A stretch of 64,000 nucleotides of DNA. Origin: Thermococcus sp. CX2 (GTDB lineage Archaea; Methanobacteriota_B; Thermococci; Thermococcales; Thermococcaceae). A program made the translations under genes and the position numbers. The stretch covers positions 124,001 through 188,000 of the forward strand of contig NZ_SNUQ01000001.1 in the NCBI RefSeq assembly GCF_012027555.1, read 5' to 3'. Under the pieces are notes generated by a model. The model saw only the letters and a program-made list of their open reading frames with translations, was not told the DNA's origin and ran no database searches. Shown here piece by piece: positions 19,056 through 28,013 of this stretch; the first letter of the stretch is position 1, and the number at the start of each line of letters is the position of its first letter.

Positions 19056-20111
19056 ATGGATTATCAGAGGGTGTTGGATAAACTCCATATAAATCCTTTG
19101 CATGTTGGGAAAACTGAAACGAAGGAGTACCTTAGAGAAGTTTTTGAGTTTCACATGACCAATACTCCCCACTGGAAGAGGGTTATTTCTGCCGCGCGTC
19201 TGGATTTAGATGAGCTTTTCCAGGGCACTTTGGAGGAGGTCTTCGAAAAAATCTTTAACTCAGGTCTGGCCGTCGACGAGGAATATCTGCGCCATAACTG
19301 GCTGGAGTTCATCCCTAACAACTATTCGGGCAGAATCCGCTTTTACCAGTCTTCTGGAACCACGAGAGAAAGGGCAATTGGTCACTGGGATAGGGATTAT
19401 CTGAAAGCACTCCACATGTACCTTAGGGAATCTCTCGATGAAATCTACGGCCTGGAGGAGATTTATGATGAAGAACACCAGATGAAGGCACTGGCCCATG
19501 GCCCCTACGGTTGGTATCAAGACGAAATAAGCGAGCTTGTATGGAGTTACGGGGGCGTTTTGTACTTTATAGGGATGGAGACGAATGGACTGAAGAAGGT
19601 CTACGCGAAGCATGGCCTTGAGGCCATCCTTAAAATCCTCGATCCCCTCGTGAGGTACACAAAGCGCGTGATGGAGAAGGATACGATAAACACTGTAAGA
19701 TCAGCACCCCCCTTGATGGCCCTCTTTGAACCATACCGTGAGAACATTGAGACTGCCATAATAAGCGGTGTTGGGATCAACTACGAGTTCTTCCAACACC
19801 TTTCCGAAAAGTTTGAGAACGCCACTCTGATACCCCTTTACGGCTACTATGCCTTTGGGGATCTAGTTGGTATCCAGAAAGGAAGGAGCTTCTGGTATTA
19901 TCCGAACTATCCATTCACGATAATCTTTCCTCTGAAGCAGGAAGACGGATACAAGATAGTGAAACACGGTGAAAGGGGACAGGTGGGAATGATAATCGCC
20001 AGGCCGGAGGTTTTAATAGTTAAGCTTGAGGATGAAACTGCCCTCAGAACTCCTGCTGAGGGACCGTTTAGATGGGACGGGTTTGGGGACCCTAAAAGAA
20101 GGGTGGGGTGA
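19056..20111 (+). CDS. PaaK-like adenylate-forming protein, short form
   Basis: A 351-residue relative of the divergent gene at 17651. The phosphate-binding loop is present as QSSGTTRERAIGHW near residue 90, with the last glycine replaced by arginine, and LYGYYAFGD near 265 occupies the adenine/aspartate region. The C-terminal cap domain seen in the neighbour is essentially missing: the protein ends soon after a beta-rich GQVGMIIARPE segment. It may be a specialised adenylating enzyme or an accessory subunit. The following DUF835 gene starts within eight bases of its stop, so the two are co-transcribed. Confidence 0.78.
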   Translation: MDYQRVLDKLHINPLHVGKTETKEYLREVFEFHMTNTPHWKRVISAARLDLDELFQGTLEEVFEKIFNSGLAVDEEYLRHNWLEFIPNNYSGRIRFYQSSGTTRERAIGHWDRDYLKALHMYLRESLDEIYGLEEIYDEEHQMKALAHGPYGWYQDEISELVWSYGGVLYFIGMETNGLKKVYAKHGLEAILKILDPLVRYTKRVMEKDTINTVRSAPPLMALFEPYRENIETAIISGVGINYEFFQHLSEKFENATLIPLYGYYAFGDLVGIQKGRSFWYYPNYPFTIIFPLKQEDGYKIVKHGERGQVGMIIARPEVLIVKLEDETALRTPAEGPFRWDGFGDPKRRVG

Positions 20112-20117
20112 AATGAA

Positions 20118-21212
20118 TTGGATAGTATCCAAGCGCTTGTCTTTGTTGAGGCAATCATCGTAATGGCAGCAGATTTAATTGCTGCAGGATTGATCTTCCG
20201 TATATACCTCCATAATAAGAGACGGTCTGCTCTCGCGTTCTCAGTGGCGTGGATCTTTGATTTCATTGCCATATTTCTCACGTCTCTCAGCGATCCGGTT
20301 CTTCAGTTGCTCGGTTCGATATCCCTCCCGGTGTTTTCATCGCTTATATTCTACGGGGCCATAGAATTCCTTGAAGAGGAATCAATATGCGTGCAGCACA
20401 GAACCCTCGTGATGCTTGTTCCGATGCCGGTACTCTTCATGTTGTATATGCTTGGTGCTAACATATATACTCAAGACCCCATGTGGACCGCAACAAGCGC
20501 TGCTACCTTGGGCATAAGCGGGATATTTGTCATCGCCGGTGGGCTCTTGCTCAGAGAGACCGAGGAGATATACAAGAGTGCTATTAAGTATCTTTACTTG
20601 AGCATTATACTCTTCGGGCTGCACTTGGTACCTGCTGCGCTCTTTGGACTCAACGACTGGTACCGGCCTATAGGATTCACCATTTCAACCGTACTGATAG
20701 TTAGCATGGTAATCGCGATGTTGAAGCTCGTATCGTCGGAATCCTTCAGACCCCCCACGAAAGAAAATGGGAATCCCGTGGACATCAAGCCCGGAGTTCT
20801 TGTTCTAGATTGGCAGGAATACCGGAAGATCAAGAAACTACTAAACGATGCACCAGTGCTCGCTTTTATCAGAGACGTACTGGACGTTTCGGACAAATGG
20901 ACGTACTACTTTGTCACCACTATCCCCTTCAAGGGTAAGTTCAAGAATACCATATACCCCACAGACCTAGCGAGGATAACCGAGATTTCCTACAGGTATC
21001 TGGAAGAGTTTTCACGGTCAGGAAAGCATGGAATAATTGTAATTGACTGTTTGGAATACCTCATGGTCTACAACTCCTGGGAAAGCCTCATGAAGTTTCT
21101 GTCCAAACTCAGGGACTTCGTCATCGTCAACAACGGCACTCTCATCATCGTTTTGGAGAAGGAGAGCCTAGACTCCCGGTTCTATGCCCAGCTCAGAAAG
21201 CTCGTTGAGTAA
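20118..21212 (+). CDS. Membrane protein with C-terminal DUF835 domain
   Basis: A 364-residue protein. The N-terminal 210 residues hold about seven transmembrane helices like a sensor module; the C-terminal 140 residues (from about PGVLVLDWQEYRKI) form a DUF835 domain, a common Thermococcales domain thought to derive from a RecA/KaiC-like fold, with hydrophobic strands such as HGIIVIDCLEYL. The start is TTG 20118: GGGGTGA sits seven bases upstream, and the nearby ATG at 20113 is in another frame. Likely it senses or recruits something at the membrane together with the adenylate-forming enzyme upstream; this is inference from order alone. Confidence 0.8.
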   Translation: MDSIQALVFVEAIIVMAADLIAAGLIFRIYLHNKRRSALAFSVAWIFDFIAIFLTSLSDPVLQLLGSISLPVFSSLIFYGAIEFLEEESICVQHRTLVMLVPMPVLFMLYMLGANIYTQDPMWTATSAATLGISGIFVIAGGLLLRETEEIYKSAIKYLYLSIILFGLHLVPAALFGLNDWYRPIGFTISTVLIVSMVIAMLKLVSSESFRPPTKENGNPVDIKPGVLVLDWQEYRKIKKLLNDAPVLAFIRDVLDVSDKWTYYFVTTIPFKGKFKNTIYPTDLARITEISYRYLEEFSRSGKHGIIVIDCLEYLMVYNSWESLMKFLSKLRDFVIVNNGTLIIVLEKESLDSRFYAQLRKLVE

Positions 21213-21220
21213 AAGGTAAC

Positions 21221-21229
21221 CTTATATAC
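21221..21229 (+). promoter_or_regulatory. TATA box of the H/ACA guide RNA
   Basis: CTTATATAC is centred at 21225. The expected start site, about 27 bases on, is 21252, exactly the first base of hairpin 1. Confidence 0.65.
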
Positions 21230-21249
21230 CTCTTTTTTCAATCCCAATA

Positions 21250-21467
21250 ATGCCCCTGCGCGAGGACCCCGGGGAGAATGAACCGGGGGGCGATGCGGGG
21301 GCTACAGCTCGGCCTCAGCGAGGTCCCCACGGGAGGGCCTTCCGCGTTACGGAGCGCAATGACCGTGGGAAACCCAGGCCGAGCACAGCGAAGGCCCGCC
21401 TGGGTTAGCCCGCCCGAGTCCGCCGTCAGGCATCGATGGGGGCGGGAGTTACGGGCGGGCCATAGCA
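21250..21467 (+). ncRNA. Triple-hairpin H/ACA guide RNA
   Basis: A GC-rich island without a credible gene folds as three successive H/ACA hairpins. Hairpin 1: lower stem 21252-21259 with 21295-21302, upper stem 21267-21272 with 21283-21288, then ACA at 21304. Hairpin 2: stem 21307-21315 with 21376-21384, upper stem 21326-21332 with 21363-21369, ACA at 21385. Hairpin 3: stem 21393-21400 with 21454-21461, upper stem 21409-21415 with 21440-21446, ATA at 21462. In each, the distance from the upper stem to the ANA box is 15 bases, the known spacing. Hairpin 2 has a GA...AATGA kink-turn above its pocket for L7Ae. With Cbf5, Nop10, Gar1 and L7Ae it should guide rRNA pseudouridylation. Confidence 0.85.
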
Positions 21468-21536
21468 TGAACATTTGTGTTCTCTGCAAATTTTGCATTA
21501 TGGGCCCAGATAATTGCAAAATCTGTATAGAAAAGG

Positions 21537-21544
21537 TTTATTTA
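21537..21544 (+). promoter_or_regulatory. TATA box of the small acidic protein gene
   Basis: TTTATTTA, preceded by AAAAGG as a BRE, places transcription start near 21567, almost at the start codon. Confidence 0.5.
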
Positions 21545-21575
21545 TTCTTGCACGATATTAACAAATGTGAGAAAC

Positions 21576-21797
21576 ATGCAAGGTTTGAATACCCAGCCGG
21601 AAGACTTTGACAGCAAGATACAGGAGATAATCCCGTGGGCAAGACCAAATCCGCTGACCGAGGTTATGGACGAGAAAGAACGGGAGAAACTCGAAGTCAT
21701 CGAGATCGTGGAGAACCTTGCCGACCATGGAGAGCTCCCCAGTGAAGTCGAGCTCCTCATTAAGAAGCCGAAAAAAGAAGAGCTGATGGAGGAGTGA
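21576..21797 (+). CDS. Small conserved hypothetical protein
   Basis: A 73-residue, highly charged protein (Glu/Lys-rich) with no membrane segment or cysteines; the second half is predicted helical and ends in KKPKKEELMEE. I do not recognise it. There is no ribosome site, and the TATA box predicts a leaderless or nearly leaderless message, so the start is either GTG 21567 or ATG 21576; I give the ATG. It stands alone between the H/ACA RNA and the convergent moeA gene. Confidence 0.6.
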   Translation: MQGLNTQPEDFDSKIQEIIPWARPNPLTEVMDEKEREKLEVIEIVENLADHGELPSEVELLIKKPKKEELMEE

Positions 21798-21863
21798 GTG
21801 TTCTTTCCTACGATCTTATGTGGGTTATCAGTTCATGGGCTTTCCTGATGTCTGGAGGAGTTC

Positions 21864-23054
21864 TTAATAAAGCACGACCTCCACGGTCTCCCCCTCTAAG
21901 TAACCCTCGCTGTCCTCTGGAATCACGATGTAGCCGTTGCTCTTGACGAGCGAGCTGATTATCCCGCTACCCTTCTTCTTAATCGGCCTTGCCGTTCCGT
22001 TTTCGTACCAGACCTTCACGAACTCGTAGCGGCCGAGTTGCGAGGGAACCCTCTCGGTCAGCTCCGCGCGAACCTTAACTGGCCTGAAGTCGGCCCCTGC
22101 AAGCTTTGCTAAGGCGTACTTGGCGAAGAGGTGGAACTGAGCAAAGACTGCCACGGGGTAGCCGCTCATTATGAAGACCTTTTCTCCATAACCCACAGGT
22201 CTGCCGGGCTTTATCGTCGTGCCGTGGAAGAGCAGCCTAACGAAGCGGTGCGCGAAGTCCTTGTCACCGAAGGCACTTCCACCAGTGACGAGGACGAGGT
22301 CGTTCTCGGCCTTGGCCTTTTCTATTGCTGCTTTAATTTTCTCCTCGTCGTCCGGGATGACGCCGTAGAAGACTGGCTCCCCGAAGTACTGCCGCACTAA
22401 TCCCTTGAGCAGGGCGGAGTTGCTCTCGAGTATCTTGCCGGCTTTAAGGGCTTCCTCGTCGAACTCCTCGACAAGCTCATCTCCAGTTACGATTATCCCA
22501 ACGCGGGGCTTTCTTTTGACCTTGACACTCTTAAACCCGATGCTCTTGAGCAGACTGACATCTTGTGGCCTGAGAATCTGTCCCTTTCTCAGGACGACCT
22601 CGCCCTTCTTCACGTCCTCACCGGCGAAGGCCACGTTCTGGCCCGGGGCTACCGGTCTCAGGACGTAAATCCTGTCTCCCTCGCGCTTCACCATCTCCTG
22701 CATTATTACTGCATTCGCGCCCTTGGGCATTTTGTTGCCCGTCATCAGCTTCACGGCCTTTCCGCTGGTGACCTCTTTCCCGCTCTCCATGCCGGCGGTT
22801 ATCTCGTCTATGACCTCAAGCTCTACCGGGTGGTACTCCCTCGCCTGGAAGGTGTCCTCTGCTCTAACTGCGTAGCCATCGACGGCCGAACGGTCAAAGG
22901 GAGGGCTGTCTATGGGAGAAACAACGTCCTCAGCTAAGACCCTGCCATAGGCCTCGTCGAGTGGTACTTTTTCAACCCCGTCTATTTCCCTCAGGTCATT
23001 GAGCATCAGCTCAAAGGCTTCCTTGTATGGAGTCAAGCGTTTGAACTCCCTCAT
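21864..23054 (-). CDS. moeA: Molybdopterin molybdotransferase MoeA
   Basis: A 396-residue MoeA. DSPPFDRSAVDGYA near residue 55 is the conserved active-site loop, GANAVIMQE the second, and TGDELVE with TGGSAFGDKD the molybdopterin-binding MoaB-like domain. The enzyme inserts molybdate, or tungstate in these organisms, into adenylylated pterin for tungsten enzymes such as aldehyde:ferredoxin oxidoreductases. ATG 23054 is preferred (GGGAG seven bases upstream); a GTG at 23060 would overlap the moaB stop. It lies directly after moaB in one operon. Confidence 0.93.
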   Translation of the reverse strand: MREFKRLTPYKEAFELMLNDLREIDGVEKVPLDEAYGRVLAEDVVSPIDSPPFDRSAVDGYAVRAEDTFQAREYHPVELEVIDEITAGMESGKEVTSGKAVKLMTGNKMPKGANAVIMQEMVKREGDRIYVLRPVAPGQNVAFAGEDVKKGEVVLRKGQILRPQDVSLLKSIGFKSVKVKRKPRVGIIVTGDELVEEFDEEALKAGKILESNSALLKGLVRQYFGEPVFYGVIPDDEEKIKAAIEKAKAENDLVLVTGGSAFGDKDFAHRFVRLLFHGTTIKPGRPVGYGEKVFIMSGYPVAVFAQFHLFAKYALAKLAGADFRPVKVRAELTERVPSQLGRYEFVKVWYENGTARPIKKKGSGIISSLVKSNGYIVIPEDSEGYLEGETVEVVLY

Positions 23055-23056
23055 AG

Positions 23057-23572
23057 TCACTCCCTCGCGTGCTTTAGAACGTGGTAGGCTTCGCGCTTGA
23101 TTATCTCCACCCCGGTCTTAACCGCGTTGATGCTTCCGGGCAGACAGAAGACGACCGTGGCCTTTTCACCGCTCCTGATGATTCCGGCGGTTGCCCTGGT
23201 GAGAACCGCAGCTGTTCCAACCTCTTCAAAGCTTTTGAGCCTGAAGATCTCGCCGAAGCCGGCCAGCTCTTTATCGAAGAGGGGCCGTAAGCTCTCTATC
23301 GTGACGTCCCTGCTCGTTATCCCCGTTCCGCCGGTGGTGACGACCACGTCAGCGCCTTTCTCAACCGACTCAATGACGGCCTTTATGATGGCCAGCTTTT
23401 CGTCGGGGACTATCGTGTAATGAACATTTTCGTTTCCAGCCTCAGTGAGGGTCTCAACCAGGAACTTTCCGCTCGCGTCTTCCTTTTCTCCCCTGCTCGC
23501 GGTGTCGCTGACGGTTATGACTGCAAACTTAAACCTTTTGGGCGCTTTCTTCCTGTGCTCTTCGGTTCCCAT
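23057..23572 (-). CDS. moaB: Molybdenum cofactor biosynthesis protein MoaB
   Basis: A 171-residue MoaB/MogA-fold protein. VSDTASRGEKEDASG near residue 21 and VVTTGGTGITSRDVT near 77 form the pterin-binding pocket, and LPGSINAVK the C-terminal loop. In archaea MoaB adenylylates molybdopterin before MoeA acts; the adjacent moeA supports this. It is the first gene of the pair, with a promoter in the gap to the divergent cbiZ gene. Confidence 0.93.
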   Translation of the reverse strand: MGTEEHRKKAPKRFKFAVITVSDTASRGEKEDASGKFLVETLTEAGNENVHYTIVPDEKLAIIKAVIESVEKGADVVVTTGGTGITSRDVTIESLRPLFDKELAGFGEIFRLKSFEEVGTAAVLTRATAGIIRSGEKATVVFCLPGSINAVKTGVEIIKREAYHVLKHARE

Positions 23573-23683
23573 CCTATCACCCGAAAATCCTTTGCAGGCA
23601 GGGTTAATAACCTTTTCATTGGTAAGCGGAAGCGTTTAACAGCTCGGCGCAAGCGTTAATAAGGCCACCGCGGACGTTCTCCC

Positions 23684-24271
23684 ATGGAATTCGGGCACTT
23701 CATCAGGCCTTTCGAGCGGGAGATGCTCGCCCTCAGCAACGCGCCCCATCGGGGCGGACTTGTAAGGGCCAACGGATTCTTCTTTATGATGGTGCACAAG
23801 AACTACTCAGGGGATTATAAGGCCGATTGTAGGAGGTTCGAGCTGGAGAACGGATTGAGGGATTACGTCGGCTTCATGACGGCAGCAGACGTGAGGAAGG
23901 TTCTTTCTATATCCAGAGTCAGAAGCGTCGAGGCTTACATCACCGCGGGGGTGACGAACCCAGCCATAGCCGGCGAAGTTCCCCCGCCGTGGAAACCCGG
24001 AACCATAAACATCGCCCTCGTGATAAACGAAGGCCTAACTGTCGGTGCCATGGCAAACGCGATAATGACTGCCACTGAAGCAAAGACTTACACCCTGCTG
24101 AGACTCGGCTACAACGCCACCGGGACGACGAGCGACAGCATAGGGGTTTTTGCTTATCCTGGAGAGAAGGAATGGGCAGGAACTGCAACCGAGCTCGGAA
24201 TTTCGATAGGGAAAGCCGTCAGGAAGGCCCTTGAGGAGAGCCTGAGAAAGTGGGAGAAAACCAGAAGTTAG
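23684..24271 (+). CDS. cbiZ: Adenosylcobinamide amidohydrolase CbiZ
   Basis: A 195-residue CbiZ-family amidohydrolase. Family features include HRGGLV near residue 22, FMTAADV near 65, the GVTNPA segment near 89, [12 protein letters not shown] near 108, and the C-terminal [11 protein letters not shown]. It cuts the aminopropanol arm off adenosylcobinamide to give adenosylcobyric acid, allowing salvage of foreign corrinoids. ATG 23684 follows GCGTTAATAAGG by the usual leaderless distance. Its 3' end overlaps the convergent cobT by four bases. Confidence 0.93.
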   Translation: MEFGHFIRPFEREMLALSNAPHRGGLVRANGFFFMMVHKNYSGDYKADCRRFELENGLRDYVGFMTAADVRKVLSISRVRSVEAYITAGVTNPAIAGEVPPPWKPGTINIALVINEGLTVGAMANAIMTATEAKTYTLLRLGYNATGTTSDSIGVFAYPGEKEWAGTATELGISIGKAVRKALEESLRKWEKTRS

Positions 24272-25275
24272 GTGGCCTTCAGCTCCATCAGCCTTCTGTA
24301 GAGCTCTTCCACCTTCTTCGAGACGTCCTCTGGCGAAAAGCCGGCTTTAACTGCGAGCCATGTCGCTCCACCGGCCCCTACGCCTTCCTTAACGTAGCCG
24401 TTCTCATAGTCCCTCAGGCCTTTGAACTCGCTCTTTGAGAAGTTTAAATCCGCTGCATAGCTGATTACCCCTATCTCCTTGGCCGTCTCGATGAAGGTTG
24501 AGCTCCTGTCATTGATCACCCACCTGGTTGTCGCTATCATGAATCTGTCCAGATCCTCATCGAGGGCTTTTAGCAGAGCGGCCACTGCCAACATTTGCGT
24601 CCCGCCTGCTAGAACAACCTCCCCGGTGAAGCCCTGCGAGATTCCTATAACTGCCGCCATCATGGGGTCGCCGAACTGTTTGAGTGCTTCAAGGGGTTTC
24701 TCTTTGAAGTCTCCAGGCTTTATTCCAGCCCTTTCAAAGCCTGCTTTTATAACCTCCTCCTTTAGGCTCTGGGGATTGTTCGGTGCTGCGGAGGAAGTCC
24801 TCGCTTCGTAGCCGAGGGCCCAGAGAACGGCCTGAGCTGTTGTTGTTCCACCGGGTGTGGATTCACCTATGACGAGTTCCTCTATCGGGAGCTTGGACAA
24901 CTCCTCTCCGAAGAGCCTTGCCCTCTCAATTATCTCCTCAGCCCCCGGAAGGGCAGGCTCTTTCCTGAAGTCCCTGCCAACGTGGTCGCTGATGTGGACG
25001 TGAGGCACGAGAGGAGCTAGGTAAGTTCCACCGCGGACTATTATCAGCGGGAAGTTTGCAAGCTCCCTGGCGGCCTTGGTTATTATAGCCGGCGTCGGGT
25101 GCCCCTCGGGCGTTACTGGAATGACATCTATGATTTTTGGCTTCTCATAGAAAAGATACTCCGCGTCAGCCGGTGGGGTGAGCTTTGTTAATTCGGGCGT
25201 CGCCCCGGCGACGCTTATTCCAGGCACGGTGCTTATCTCTGTGTTCCCAAGGACAATCAGCATGAGACTCTTCAT
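24268..25275 (-). CDS. cobT: Archaeal CobT-type nicotinate-nucleotide phosphoribosyltransferase family protein
   Basis: A 335-residue protein of the archaeal CobT-like family (often labelled TIGR00303). [19 protein letters not shown] near residue 155 and [11 protein letters not shown] near 225 are the conserved glycine-rich segments. The enzyme should activate the lower-ligand base of cobamides as an alpha-ribotide, for CobS to use. ATG 25275 has GGTGAT three bases upstream; a longer frame back to 25332 is rejected for that reason. It diverges from cobQ and its tail overlaps cbiZ, so it sits within the cobamide island. Confidence 0.87.
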   Translation of the reverse strand: MKSLMLIVLGNTEISTVPGISVAGATPELTKLTPPADAEYLFYEKPKIIDVIPVTPEGHPTPAIITKAARELANFPLIIVRGGTYLAPLVPHVHISDHVGRDFRKEPALPGAEEIIERARLFGEELSKLPIEELVIGESTPGGTTTAQAVLWALGYEARTSSAAPNNPQSLKEEVIKAGFERAGIKPGDFKEKPLEALKQFGDPMMAAVIGISQGFTGEVVLAGGTQMLAVAALLKALDEDLDRFMIATTRWVINDRSSTFIETAKEIGVISYAADLNFSKSEFKGLRDYENGYVKEGVGAGGATWLAVKAGFSPEDVSKKVEELYRRLMELKAT

Positions 25276-25343
25276 AGCATCACCGCTGGAGGTTTTATCC
25301 AACAGGTTTATATGTTCTTCGTCCACCTCCAATGGGGGTGTGA

Positions 25344-26798
25344 ATGGGAAAAGCCCTAATGATTCAGGGAACTTCCTCCGGAGCTGGAAAATCCCTCCTC
25401 GTCATGGCTCTGTGCCGGATCTTCTCGAACTTGGATTATGACGTTGTCCCGTTTAAAAGCCAGAACATGAGCCTGAACTCCGCACCGAGCATAGAAGGCG
25501 GCGAAATAAGTCGTGCCCAGTACCTCCAGGCAGTAGCCTGCAGAAAGAAGCCCTCGGTAAGGTTCAATCCGATACTCCTCAAGCCCGAGGGTAACATGAG
25601 GAGCCAAGTTGTGTTTATGGGAAAGCCCATAGGGAGCGTTTCAGCCAGGGAATACATGCTCTCCCGGAAGGAGGAGCTCTTTCGGAAGGCCATGCGGGTT
25701 CTGGATGAACTCATGGCGGAGCACGAGATTGTGATAATCGAAGGTGCAGGCTCACCCGTTGAGATTAACCTCAAGGACTACGACATAGCCAACATGCGCG
25801 TTGCGAGGCACGCCAAAGCGAAGACCATCCTCGTTACCGACATTGACCGCGGTGGGAGCTTCGCTTCTATAGTGGGCACGATGGAGCTCTTGAGCGAGGA
25901 GAAGCGAAACCTAATCCTTGGCTTTGTCTTCAACAAGTTCCGCGGCGATGCCTCCCTGCTGGAGCCAGGCTTCGAATATCTGGAGAAGCGCTACGGGAAG
26001 CCCACCCTCGGAGTCGTTCCCTACGTCGAGCACAAGTTGCCAGAAGAGGACTCTCTGACGAGCTTTCCGAAGGTTAATGGCGAGCTCCACATCCAGATAG
26101 TCAAGCTTCCCCACATAAGCAACTTTACCGACTTTGAGCCCCTTCACTGGGCCAATGGGGTGGACTACGTTACAAAAGCAGAGGAAATCGAGGGCGATTT
26201 AATAATAATCCCCGGGAGCAAGAACACCGTCGAGGACTTGCTCTGGATGCGCGAGAACGGAATAGAGGACGCGATAATCCAGGCTCACCGCGAAGGCTCT
26301 TTCGTCGTTGGAATCTGCGGCGGCTTTCAAATGCTCGGGGAGAAGATAATCGACAACGTCGAATCGAAGCGCGGTGAGGTCAGGGGCATTGGACTGCTGC
26401 CCGCTAAAACGATCTTCACGCCCGTTAAGCGGACAAACCACCTGAAGGCCGAAATCCTCTGGGAGTCGGCTAAGAGAATGAGCGTTGAGGGCTACGAGAT
26501 AAGGATGGGCCGCTCAACCTCAGAGAGGCCCTTCTCGATAATACGCGAGATAAACGGTGCTAAGGCCGTTGAGCCCGAAGGGGCCCTTGGTGAGAGAGCC
26601 TTTGGGACCTATCTACACGGCATCTTCCATAACTTCGCCTTCACGGAGCGGCTCCTCAACTTCCTGCGGGTGGAGAAAGGGCTTGAGCCGATAAGCGTTG
26701 ATGGATGGAGCATCGAAGAAGAGATAGAGCGCTTTGCTAGGATTGTTGAGAAGAACCTCGACGTGGGATACATCCTCTCGGAGCTCGGATTAGGTTAG
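25344..26798 (+). CDS. cobQ: Cobyric acid synthase CobQ/CbiP
   Basis: A 484-residue glutamine-dependent amidase. The N-terminal ATPase begins with [12 protein letters not shown] (P-loop, residues 6-17) and carries [13 protein letters not shown] near 170; the glutaminase-like domain has [11 protein letters not shown] near 322 with the nucleophilic cysteine and YLHGIFHN near 428 with the histidine. It amidates the b, d, e and g carboxylates of the adenosylated corrin ring. GGGGGTG precedes the ATG. Its last 62 bases lie antisense to the end of cobY, an unusually long convergent overlap. Confidence 0.94.
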   Translation: MGKALMIQGTSSGAGKSLLVMALCRIFSNLDYDVVPFKSQNMSLNSAPSIEGGEISRAQYLQAVACRKKPSVRFNPILLKPEGNMRSQVVFMGKPIGSVSAREYMLSRKEELFRKAMRVLDELMAEHEIVIIEGAGSPVEINLKDYDIANMRVARHAKAKTILVTDIDRGGSFASIVGTMELLSEEKRNLILGFVFNKFRGDASLLEPGFEYLEKRYGKPTLGVVPYVEHKLPEEDSLTSFPKVNGELHIQIVKLPHISNFTDFEPLHWANGVDYVTKAEEIEGDLIIIPGSKNTVEDLLWMRENGIEDAIIQAHREGSFVVGICGGFQMLGEKIIDNVESKRGEVRGIGLLPAKTIFTPVKRTNHLKAEILWESAKRMSVEGYEIRMGRSTSERPFSIIREINGAKAVEPEGALGERAFGTYLHGIFHNFAFTERLLNFLRVEKGLEPISVDGWSIEEEIERFARIVEKNLDVGYILSELGLG

Positions 26799-27318
26799 CA
26801 ATCCTCTTCGCAAGCTCCAGCTCTTCAGGAGTGTTCACATTTAAGGCTAACAGGGGATTTGTGAACTCAAAAAATCTCTCTCCTTCTTCAGCGACGGCAT
26901 TCAGCCCAACGATTGCATAACCCCGGTAAACTACTGGATTCAAGTCTCCCGGTACCTTTTCAAGCGGAAGGACCCCTGTCAGGCTCGTTTTTCCGTCGAA
27001 GGCCTTCTCGATAAGCCAAAAATCCGAGGCCTTCACAAAGGGGATATCGGCGGAGACGCTTACGAATGGGCCGAACTCACTCAAAAGCCACTGGATGTCT
27101 TGGACGTAGTCTTTTCCCGGCGTCTCAATGAAGGGAATCCCTTCCCTGAGGCAGAGCTCCCTTGTTTTGGGGGTGTTCCGCGATAGAGCAACGAGGACGT
27201 CGTCAACTTTCCCCGCTTCTTCGTAGACCCAGAGGAGCATCGGCTTACCGGCCACCTTGAGGACAGGCTTTTCCTGCCCCATGCGGGTTGATTTGCCTCC
27301 GGCGAGGATGATTATCAT
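26737..27318 (-). CDS. cobY: GTP:adenosylcobinamide-phosphate guanylyltransferase CobY
   Basis: A 193-residue nucleotidyltransferase with the N-terminal [15 protein letters not shown] signature and [10 protein letters not shown] near residue 86 for metal and nucleotide binding. CobY is the archaeal replacement for bacterial CobU and transfers GMP onto adenosylcobinamide phosphate. ATG 27318 overlaps the cobS stop as ATGA, which fixes the start; an in-frame GTG at 27330 is less likely. The C-terminal tail ([14 protein letters not shown]) is encoded opposite the end of cobQ and may be poorly conserved. Confidence 0.9.
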   Translation of the reverse strand: MIIILAGGKSTRMGQEKPVLKVAGKPMLLWVYEEAGKVDDVLVALSRNTPKTRELCLREGIPFIETPGKDYVQDIQWLLSEFGPFVSVSADIPFVKASDFWLIEKAFDGKTSLTGVLPLEKVPGDLNPVVYRGYAIVGLNAVAEEGERFFEFTNPLLALNVNTPEELELAKRIANLIRAPRGCIPRRGSSQQS

Positions 27319-28010
27319 GTATACCACCAAACGAAAGCCAGAACCAAAAGCGTCCCAGCCCTCGTTATCTCCGCTATTGCACCTATGCAGTCGCCGTTTA
27401 TCCCGCCGAAGTTGTCGAGGGCAACTTTGATGGTATAACCTCCGAAGGCCAGACCGAGGAGCGAGACCAGGGCATTCTGCTCATAGACAATTACAGGGAC
27501 GAGGAGAATGGCGTAGAAGATGAGCCCGCCGAGAAGCTGGCCGCTGTTCATCTTCTCCATGAAGTATGCCCCAAGCCCTTGGCCGAGCGGTTTCCTGGTT
27601 GCCAGCGCGAGGAGCATGGCGAGCTTTGAGTTTAGCTCCGCCAGGAAGAGGGCGTAGAAAGGAACGAGCTGGAGGGAATAGACTTGGAGGAACAGAACCA
27701 TGACCACCGCGAAGAGACCCGCTATCCCGGTGTTCAGATCCTTCATCGCCTTTATTTTCCTCTCGCGGTCGCCTTTAACCATCACTCCGTCGGCGAAGTC
27801 CGCCAGACCGTCAAGGTGGAGAAGACCGATGGTGAGGTAGAGCGCCAAGACCGCCAGGACGTTCGAGAGGGGAAGTTTTAAGTAGAGGACAAGCGTCGGG
27901 AGCGCCGAACTCACCAAAGCGACGAGTGGAAAGGCCCAGAGCTCCTCGCGAGCTTTCTCGAAGTTGCCCTTGATTGGCACCCGTGTCAGGAAGGGGAGGA
28001 GGTTTTTCAT
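27315..28010 (-). CDS. cobS: Adenosylcobinamide-GDP ribazoletransferase CobS
   Basis: A 231-residue membrane enzyme with about six hydrophobic segments. The conserved [19 protein letters not shown] stretch near residue 65 holds the aspartates that bind magnesium and the GDP substrate. It joins activated cobinamide to the alpha-ribotide in the last assembly step of the nucleotide loop. It starts three bases after the cobZ stop and ends overlapping the cobY start, as part of the minus-strand operon DUF71-cobZ-cobS-cobY. Confidence 0.93.
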   Translation of the reverse strand: MKNLLPFLTRVPIKGNFEKAREELWAFPLVALVSSALPTLVLYLKLPLSNVLAVLALYLTIGLLHLDGLADFADGVMVKGDRERKIKAMKDLNTGIAGLFAVVMVLFLQVYSLQLVPFYALFLAELNSKLAMLLALATRKPLGQGLGAYFMEKMNSGQLLGGLIFYAILLVPVIVYEQNALVSLLGLAFGGYTIKVALDNFGGINGDCIGAIAEITRAGTLLVLAFVWWYT

Positions 28011-28013
28011 GGC

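Noticed and set aside
21238-21610. Open frames on both strands through the GC-rich island (for example 21278-21610 plus and 21238-21519 minus)
   Set aside because: Their proteins have biased, repetitive composition, lack ribosome sites, and the DNA is fully explained by three H/ACA hairpins. The 21278 frame also runs through the promoter of the next gene.
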